From contig JBKQKS010000349.1 in assembly GCA_052147395.1 (NCBI GenBank), positions 1-28,496 on the forward strand: a stretch of DNA of 28,496 bases, given 5' to 3'. The position numbers and the translations under genes were made by a program. Origin of the DNA: Roseiarcus sp052147395. Its GTDB lineage: Bacteria; Pseudomonadota; Alphaproteobacteria; Rhizobiales; Beijerinckiaceae. Below, piece by piece: positions 23,889-28,496 of the stretch. Position 1 is the first letter of the stretch; every line of letters starts with the position of its first letter. Below the pieces are notes generated by a model, which saw nothing but the letters and a program-made list of their open reading frames with translations, searched no databases and was not told the origin of the DNA.

Positions 23889-24101
23889 ATGACTACGACT
23901 GGTATTGTAAAGTGGTTCAACCCGGCCAAAGGCTTTGGCTTTATCCAACCCGTCAACGGGGGCGCTGACGTTTTCGTGCATATCAGCGCGGTCGAGCGCG
24001 CCGGCTTGTCCGGCCTCAACGAGGGCCAGAAGGTGACCTTCGAGCTGGTTTCTGACAAGCGCACGGGCAAGACTTCGGCCGGCAATCTCACGGTCGTCTG
24101 A
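23889..24101 (+). CDS. CspA-family cold shock protein
   Basis: A 70-residue single OB-fold protein that binds single-stranded RNA/DNA and melts RNA structure. The RNA-binding motifs are KWFNPAKGFGFIQP (RNP1) and DVFVHISAVE (RNP2), followed by LNEGQKVTFELVSDKRTGKTSAGNL. An ATG at 23883 is too close to the GAGG; the ATG at 23889 is 8 nt away and gives the usual MTTTGIVKWFN start. The gene is complete, and rpsU follows after a 487-nt gap, an arrangement common in Rhizobiales. Confidence 0.95.
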   Translation: MTTTGIVKWFNPAKGFGFIQPVNGGADVFVHISAVERAGLSGLNEGQKVTFELVSDKRTGKTSAGNLTVV

Positions 24102-24588
24102 GGCCGGCCGCCGCGCGGAGCGTCGACCACTGATGTACCGGCGACGCCATCTGGCGCGAGGAAACGGGTCTCGCTCGCAGCCCGGGGTCGGGGTTTCCGC
24201 CGCAGGCCGGGGATAGCGTCGACCGAGTCCCTGCGCAAAGCTCTGCGGAGGGACGGGGCGCCTTCCCTACCGTCAATGCCGGCGGCGATGGTTTCGAGCT
24301 ATCGCCGCGCGGCCAACGCTTGATACGAAGATTCTTCCGTGGGCGGTACGGAACAGCGCTCTTCGGATCGAAGACGGTCCGATTGGGCGCTTTGCCGCTT
24401 CCAAGGGCTCGAGGGCGGACGCGAACCGGCCACGCCGGCGCGCGTCCGTCGAACCTCGGACCGGCGCCGGTCCGGCGATGCCCGCTCACACGCCAACATG
24501 AGAGCTGAATGGCGCGATCCGAGAGCGCAACGCCGGATCCGCCTTGTCCGCTCAGACCCAATTCGCTTCGCCCAAAAGGAGTTCGCCC
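24102..24588. other. 487-nt gap between the cold shock gene and rpsU
   Basis: I find no convincing coding frame. There is a perfect inverted repeat TTCCGT-GGGCGGT-ACGGAA (24335-24353) and several GC-rich stems. The region presumably carries the end of the cold shock transcript and the promoter and leader of rpsU. No ribosomal-protein leader of known type was recognised. Confidence 0.45.
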
Positions 24589-24864
24589 GTGCAGGTTCTC
24601 GTCCGCGACAACAACGTCGACCAAGCGCTGCGCGTGCTGAAAAAGAAGCTGCAACGGGAAGGCGTGTTTCGCGAGATGAAGCTGCGCCGCCACTACGAGA
24701 AGCCGTCGGAGCGGACGGCCCGCGAGAAGGTCGAGGCCATCCGTCGCGCCCGTAAACTCGCGCGAAAGCAGATGATCCGCGAGGGTCTGATAGCGGCGCC
24801 GAAGAAACGAACGCCCGATGCGGCCCACGGCGCCAGGCCGAAGGCGCCCCGTCTCGCGCCCTGA
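24589..24864 (+). CDS. rpsU: 30S ribosomal protein S21
   Basis: A 91-residue S21 protein. The conserved part is VQVLVRDNNVDQALRVLKKKLQREGVFREMKLRRHYEKPSERTAREKVEAIRRARKLARK in outline, with a basic extended C-terminus (PKKRTPDAAHGARPKAPRLAP) longer than the enterobacterial form and usual in alphaproteobacteria. The start is GTG 24589 with AAAGGAG at 24575-24581. The frame is open to ATG 24544, but those 15 residues are not part of S21. S21 sits on the 30S platform near the anti-Shine-Dalgarno sequence and aids initiation. Confidence 0.95.
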   Translation: MQVLVRDNNVDQALRVLKKKLQREGVFREMKLRRHYEKPSERTAREKVEAIRRARKLARKQMIREGLIAAPKKRTPDAAHGARPKAPRLAP

Positions 24865-24886
24865 CCGCCGACGAGGAGTGGGTCAA

Positions 24887-25114
24887 ATGCGCATTTTCGT
24901 TTTCGAGTCCCAAACTCGCCAGGGGCTCCACGCTTTCGCCGGCGACATCGCCGGGAGCAAGCTTCCCGATCGCGTTGGCCCTTGGCGTCTCATCCACGGG
25001 TCGCCGCCCGGCGGCTCGTTGCCGCATGGGATTCCGCGTGCGACAATCGAGCGTGCGATCGACGCCGAGGGCTTTCAACTCTGGAGGTTGAAGGTCGCGG
25101 CGACCGCGAAATAA
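24887..25114 (+). CDS. Small conserved hypothetical protein
   Basis: A 75-residue soluble protein beginning MRIFVFESQTRQGLHAFAGD, with a central SKLPDRVGPWRLIHGSPPGGSLPHG and a helical end ATIERAIDAEGFQLWRLKVA. No membrane segment or known motif. It has the look of a short alpha/beta protein conserved in related bacteria, which is an impression and not a search result. GAGGAG at 24873-24878 supports ATG 24887. It follows rpsU by 22 nt and precedes the protease gene, so it could share a transcript with either. Confidence 0.7.
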   Translation: MRIFVFESQTRQGLHAFAGDIAGSKLPDRVGPWRLIHGSPPGGSLPHGIPRATIERAIDAEGFQLWRLKVAATAK

Positions 25115-25150
25115 TTGGCGCATCACGCCTACGGAAAGGATCTCGGACAT

Positions 25151-25876
25151 TTGATCGATCCTCTCCTGCTGACAACGACGCGGCTCGCAGCCTTCGACCG
25201 GCAACGCCTGCTGACCAACGCCAGCAGCTTCTTCTTCGAACGTGAGAGACGTCTGTTTCTGGTGACGAGCCGGCATGTGATGCTCGACGAAGCGGCGGGG
25301 CATTTTCCGGACCGCATCGAGATCGAGTTGCACGACGATCCCGGGAACCTGGCGAAATCGATCGGATTCTCGATCCCGCTCTACCACAACGGCAAGCCCG
25401 TGTGGCGTCAAGGGGTTGACGCCGCCGGCGGCGTTGACGTCGCCGCGATCGAGATCGAACGTGACGCCTTGCCCGAGACGGCTCTGCTTCGCAGTTTTTC
25501 ACACGAAAACCTTGTCGGCCTCGATGAAAGCGTCGAGATCGGCGCCTCGCTGCTGATCGTCGGCTTTCCTCTCGGATTTCACGATACGCTGCATCACATG
25601 GCGGTGGCGCGTCAGGCGGCGCTGGCTTCAGCCTTTGGACTGCGTTTCCAGGGACAGGGCTATTTCCTCACCGACGCCCGCACGCACCGAGGCTCGAGCG
25701 GCGCCCCGGTCGTGATGCGCGCGCCCGAGGGCGCGACGAGGGACGGCGTGTTGCCGTGGCGTCTGCTCGGCGTTCACGCTTCCCGCCTCGACGTCGGTTC
25801 GCGCGACCCCGGCGTCGACGAAGCGCTCGGACTGAATATCGCCTGGTATGCCGATATTCTGCTGACGCTGACTTGA
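25151..25876 (+). CDS. Trypsin-like serine protease domain protein
   Basis: A 241-residue chymotrypsin-fold protein. Using the TTG at 25151, the triad is H42 (LVTSRHVM), D96 (GGVDVAAIEI) and S183 in THRGSSGAPVV, preceded by SLLIVGFPLGF. No signal peptide and no PDZ domain, so it is probably cytoplasmic and unlike the Do protease at 2786. The TTG has GAAAGGA at 25134-25140. The frame begins at another TTG (25115) without a ribosome site, directly after the previous stop. Proteins of this kind occur singly or as effectors in defence islands. Substrate unknown. Confidence 0.8.
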   Translation: MIDPLLLTTTRLAAFDRQRLLTNASSFFFERERRLFLVTSRHVMLDEAAGHFPDRIEIELHDDPGNLAKSIGFSIPLYHNGKPVWRQGVDAAGGVDVAAIEIERDALPETALLRSFSHENLVGLDESVEIGASLLIVGFPLGFHDTLHHMAVARQAALASAFGLRFQGQGYFLTDARTHRGSSGAPVVMRAPEGATRDGVLPWRLLGVHASRLDVGSRDPGVDEALGLNIAWYADILLTLT

Positions 25877-26089
25877 GGGTTGACGCGCGCGCCGCTTCGG
25901 CTCCGATCCCAGCCGGGACCTGCAACGCCATCTCCGGACGATCGCTTCGGATTGGCCGATTTTGGGCCGCCTCGGCAATCCGGCTCGGCGTCGGATCGAG
26001 TCTCGTTCCGCATTCGAGCCGCGCCATTTGGCCGAATCGACAAATCGGCTTATGTCGGGCCGATTTTGCTTGCGAAGGCCAAACAACCC
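25877..26089. other. Gap upstream of murC with GCCGATTT repeats
   Basis: The frame of murC is open through this stretch but its residues are not MurC-like. GGCCGATTTTG occurs twice, near 25956 and 26058. AAATCGG (26042-26048) and CCGATTT (26060-26066) form a 7-bp inverted repeat 24 nt before the murC ATG. It is a possible promoter/operator region. Confidence 0.4.
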
Positions 26090-27496
26090 ATGAGACTGCC
26101 GAGCGAACTAGGCCCCATCCATTTCATCGGCATCGGCGGCATCGGCATGTCGGGGATCGCCGAGGTGCTGATCACGCTCGGCTATGGCGTACAGGGGTCG
26201 GACGCGAGCGACAACGCCAACGTCAAGCGGCTGAGCGAGCACGGCGCGACCGTGTTCGTCGGCCATGACGCCGGCCATCTCGGCGACGCCGCCGTCGTCG
26301 TCGTCTCCACCGCGATCAAGCGCGACAATCCCGAGCTCGCCGCCGCGCGTCAGCGCCGCATCCCCGTGGTGCGCCGCGCCGAAATGCTCGCCGAGCTGAT
26401 GCGCTTGAAGCAGTGCGTCGCCGTCGCCGGCACTCATGGGAAAACGACGACGACATCGCTGGTGGCGACGCTGCTCGACGCGGCGGGCCTCGACCCGACC
26501 GTCATCAACGGCGGCATCATCAACGCCTATGGCGCCAATGCCAAGCGGGGAGGCGGCGACTGGATGGTCGTCGAAGCCGACGAAAGCGACGGCACGTTCC
26601 TGAAGCTCCCCGCCGACGTCGCTATCGTCACCAACATCGACCCCGAGCATCTCGATCATTTCAAGACCTTCGACGCGATCAAGGAGGCGTTCCTCGCCTT
26701 CGTCGAGAATCTGCCGTTCTACGGCTTCGCGGTGATGTGCCTCGACCACCCGACGGTGCAGGAATTGGTCGGCCGCATCGAGGACCGGCGCGTCATCACT
26801 TATGGCGAGAACCCGCAAGCCGACGTGAAGCTGATGAAAGCGCGGGCGGAGGGCGGCGTCACCCGCTTCGAGGTGCTGATCCGCGATCGGCAGACCGGGC
26901 GCGCGACCGTCATCGACGACCTCGCGCTGCCGATGCCCGGCCGGCACAATGCGCTCAACGCCACCGCGGCGATCGCGGTCGCCTACGAACTCGGCGCCTC
27001 GATCGAGGCGATCCGCAAAGCCATCGCAAGTTTCGGCGGAGTCAAACGCAGATTCACGCTGACCGGCGAGTGGAACGGCGTCGCCGTCATCGACGATTAC
27101 GGCCACCATCCCGTCGAGATCGCGGCGGTGTTGCGCGCAGCGCGCTCGGCGGCCGAGGGCCACGTGATCGCGGTCGTGCAGCCGCACCGTTACACCCGGC
27201 TGCAGTCGCTGTTCGACCAGTTCGCGCTGTGTTTCAACGACGCCGATTACGTGATCGTCGCCGACGTCTATCCCGCCGGCGAGGCGCCGATCCCCGCCGT
27301 CGACAAGGACACGCTGGCGGCCGCGATCAACGCTCACGGTCACCGCGACGCCCGCGCGTTGGCGTCGCCCGCCGCGCTCGCGGGCCTCATCGCCAGTCTC
27401 GCCAAGCCCGGCGATTATGTCGTCTGCCTCGGCGCCGGCAACATCACTCAGTGGGCCAATGCGCTGCCCGGCGAGCTCGCGGCGCTCGACACATGA
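26090..27496 (+). CDS. murC: UDP-N-acetylmuramate--L-alanine ligase
   Basis: A 468-residue cytoplasmic ATP-dependent ligase that adds L-Ala to UDP-MurNAc, the first peptide step of peptidoglycan synthesis. The N-terminal nucleotide-sugar domain starts IHFIGIGGIGMSGIAEVL. The ATP loop is GTHGKTTTT with K118, and VVEADESDGTFL, TNIDPEHLDHF, PGRHNALNATAAIAVA, DDYGHHPVEI and QPHRYTRLQSLFDQF follow. Mpl is excluded by the N-terminus. ATG 26090 matches the family start; 70 further upstream codons in frame do not. murC normally lies in the dcw cluster beside murG and murB. Here a protease gene is upstream and a DNA methyltransferase overlaps the stop by ATGA. Confidence 0.96.
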   Translation: MRLPSELGPIHFIGIGGIGMSGIAEVLITLGYGVQGSDASDNANVKRLSEHGATVFVGHDAGHLGDAAVVVVSTAIKRDNPELAAARQRRIPVVRRAEMLAELMRLKQCVAVAGTHGKTTTTSLVATLLDAAGLDPTVINGGIINAYGANAKRGGGDWMVVEADESDGTFLKLPADVAIVTNIDPEHLDHFKTFDAIKEAFLAFVENLPFYGFAVMCLDHPTVQELVGRIEDRRVITYGENPQADVKLMKARAEGGVTRFEVLIRDRQTGRATVIDDLALPMPGRHNALNATAAIAVAYELGASIEAIRKAIASFGGVKRRFTLTGEWNGVAVIDDYGHHPVEIAAVLRAARSAAEGHVIAVVQPHRYTRLQSLFDQFALCFNDADYVIVADVYPAGEAPIPAVDKDTLAAAINAHGHRDARALASPAALAGLIASLAKPGDYVVCLGAGNITQWANALPGELAALDT

Positions 27497-28496
27497 CGGC
27501 GCCGCCGAATAATACGCTCTTCTATGGCGACAACCTGCCGGTGATGCGCGAGCACATCGCCGGCGAGAGCGTCGACCTCGTCTATCTCGATCCGCCGTTC
27601 AATTCGAACGCCTCCTACAACGTGCTGTTCAAGGCGCCGGACGGCCATCGCAGCCAAGCGCAAATCGAGGCGTTCGACGACACCTGGCACTGGACCGATT
27701 CGGCCGAACAAGCTTTCGACGAGGTCATGGCTTCGGGCAATTCCGACGCGGCCGAGATGCTGCGGGCAATGCGGTCGTTCCTGCGCGAGAACGACATGAT
27801 GGCGTATCTGACCATGATGGCGGTCAGGTTGATCGAGCTGCGTCGGGTGCTGAAGCCGACGGGGTCGCTCTATCTGCACTGCGATCCGACGGCGAGCCAC
27901 TATCTCAAGATCGTGCTCGACGCGATTTTCGGCCCGGCCGGTTTTCAAAACGAGATCGTATGGAAACGGACCACGACTCACAGCGACAGCAAGACGTGGA
28001 GCCGCGTCGCCGACAACATTCTTTTCTACTCCAAGGGCAAAGTCTTCACTTGGAACACGCCGCGTGCGCCGCACTCGCAGGAATACATCGCCTCCAAGTA
28101 CCGTCATGACGACGGCGACGGCCGCGGCCGTTACCGATTGGACAATATGCTCAGTCCCAATCCGCGGCCCAACATGGTCTACGAGTGGCGCGGCTTCTCT
28201 TCGCCTTCCATCGGCTGGCGCTACCAAGAAGAGACGATGGCGCAACTCGATGCGGAGGGGCGCATCTGGTACCCGAGGAAGAGCGACGGATCGCTCGACG
28301 CATCCAAGCGCCCACAATTGAAGCGATACCTCGACGAGATGGAAGGGGGCGCGGTAGGGACGGTCTGGACAGACATTGCGCCCATCAACTCGCAGGCGCA
28401 CGAGCGCCTCGGCTACCCAACTCAGAAGCCGCTCGCGCTGCTCGAGCGAATCGTCGCCGCATCGTCGAACGAAGGCGACCTCGTCTTGGACCCGTT
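27493..28496 (+). CDS. Site-specific DNA methyltransferase (beta-class, N6-adenine/N4-cytosine), 3' truncated
   Basis: The frame is open from ATG 27493 to the window end (334 codons). The N-terminus has NTLFYGDNLPVMREHIAGESVDLVYLDPPFNSNASYNVLF, where DPPF is the catalytic motif IV. ELRRVLKPTGSLYLHCDP and FQNEIVWKR follow, and then at the end GYPTQKPLALLERIV and GDLVLDP, the beginning of motif I (DPFxG). Motif IV before motif I defines the beta class, as in type III Mod and many solitary methylases. The FxGxG loop lies beyond the window. The start overlaps murC by 4 nt. No restriction subunit can be seen here; it could lie downstream. Confidence 0.9.
   Translation, partial: MTAPPNNTLFYGDNLPVMREHIAGESVDLVYLDPPFNSNASYNVLFKAPDGHRSQAQIEAFDDTWHWTDSAEQAFDEVMASGNSDAAEMLRAMRSFLRENDMMAYLTMMAVRLIELRRVLKPTGSLYLHCDPTASHYLKIVLDAIFGPAGFQNEIVWKRTTTHSDSKTWSRVADNILFYSKGKVFTWNTPRAPHSQEYIASKYRHDDGDGRGRYRLDNMLSPNPRPNMVYEWRGFSSPSIGWRYQEETMAQLDAEGRIWYPRKSDGSLDASKRPQLKRYLDEMEGGAVGTVWTDIAPINSQAHERLGYPTQKPLALLERIVAASSNEGDLVLDP

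Noticed and set aside
23358..23981. 207-residue minus-strand frame across the HAD-cold shock gap
   Set aside because: It covers the ends of two good genes and the gap; no ribosome site or family pattern.
25880..26089. 70-residue N-terminal extension of MurC
   Set aside because: No similarity to MurC; the family starts at the ATG at 26090, and the segment contains palindromes suited to a control region.

Overview
This is a high-GC window of bacterial chromosome. Its gene content points to an alphaproteobacterium, most likely Hyphomicrobiales/Rhizobiales. The clues are the hflK-hflC-DUF2065-Do protease run, a CspA-family gene just upstream of rpsU, an isobutyryl-CoA dehydrogenase-like gene next to mmsB, and protein sequences of alphaproteobacterial type. 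Genus cannot be named from the sequence alone. Almost every long ORF antisense to a recognised gene is a GC shadow and is left out.

Layout. 1-363: 3' end of a CorC/HlyC-type protein. 451-4258: membrane proteostasis block (hflK, hflC, a DUF2065 protein, Do/DegP-type protease). 4377-6790: a polytopic membrane protein gene on the minus strand, bracketed by two same-orientation copies of a 117-bp repeat. 6889-9981: remnant of a P-loop ATPase, a cyclic-nucleotide-binding-fold protein, proA, and convergent to it a KamA/EpmB-type radical SAM gene. 10091-11198: small conserved protein and an NlpC/P60 hydrolase. 11210-11973: a cruciform, a second copy of the purH 3' end, a frameshifted brnT and an intact brnA. 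11976-13586: purH (minus). 13705-15155: UPF0173-type hydrolase and a GST. 15281-17402: valine catabolism pair. 17608-19482: MBL hydrolase and an orphan solute-binding protein. 19586-21764: apt and phosphoglucomutase. 21839-22687: an acyl-CoA ligase remnant and a Phd/VapC toxin-antitoxin pair. 22814-24864: HAD hydrolase, cold shock protein, rpsU. 24887-28496: small conserved protein, trypsin-like protease, murC, and a DNA methyltransferase that runs off the window end.

Functionally the window is mostly housekeeping, with insertions and erosion at gene ends. Intergenic gaps hold a family of palindromic repeats, most of them starting TGTAGCC, and one composite element of about 175 bp with imperfect inverted ends. 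The most notable structure is the brnTA cassette lying between the complete purH and a diverged 112-bp duplicate of the purH 3' end that starts exactly at the stop codon. This looks like a scar of integration at a gene 3' end. murC lies outside a dcw cluster and overlaps a beta-class DNA methyltransferase by 4 nt, and proA has no proB or nadD neighbour, so the genome appears rearranged here. I see no CRISPR array, rRNA or tRNA, and no canonical hairpin-plus-U-tract terminator.
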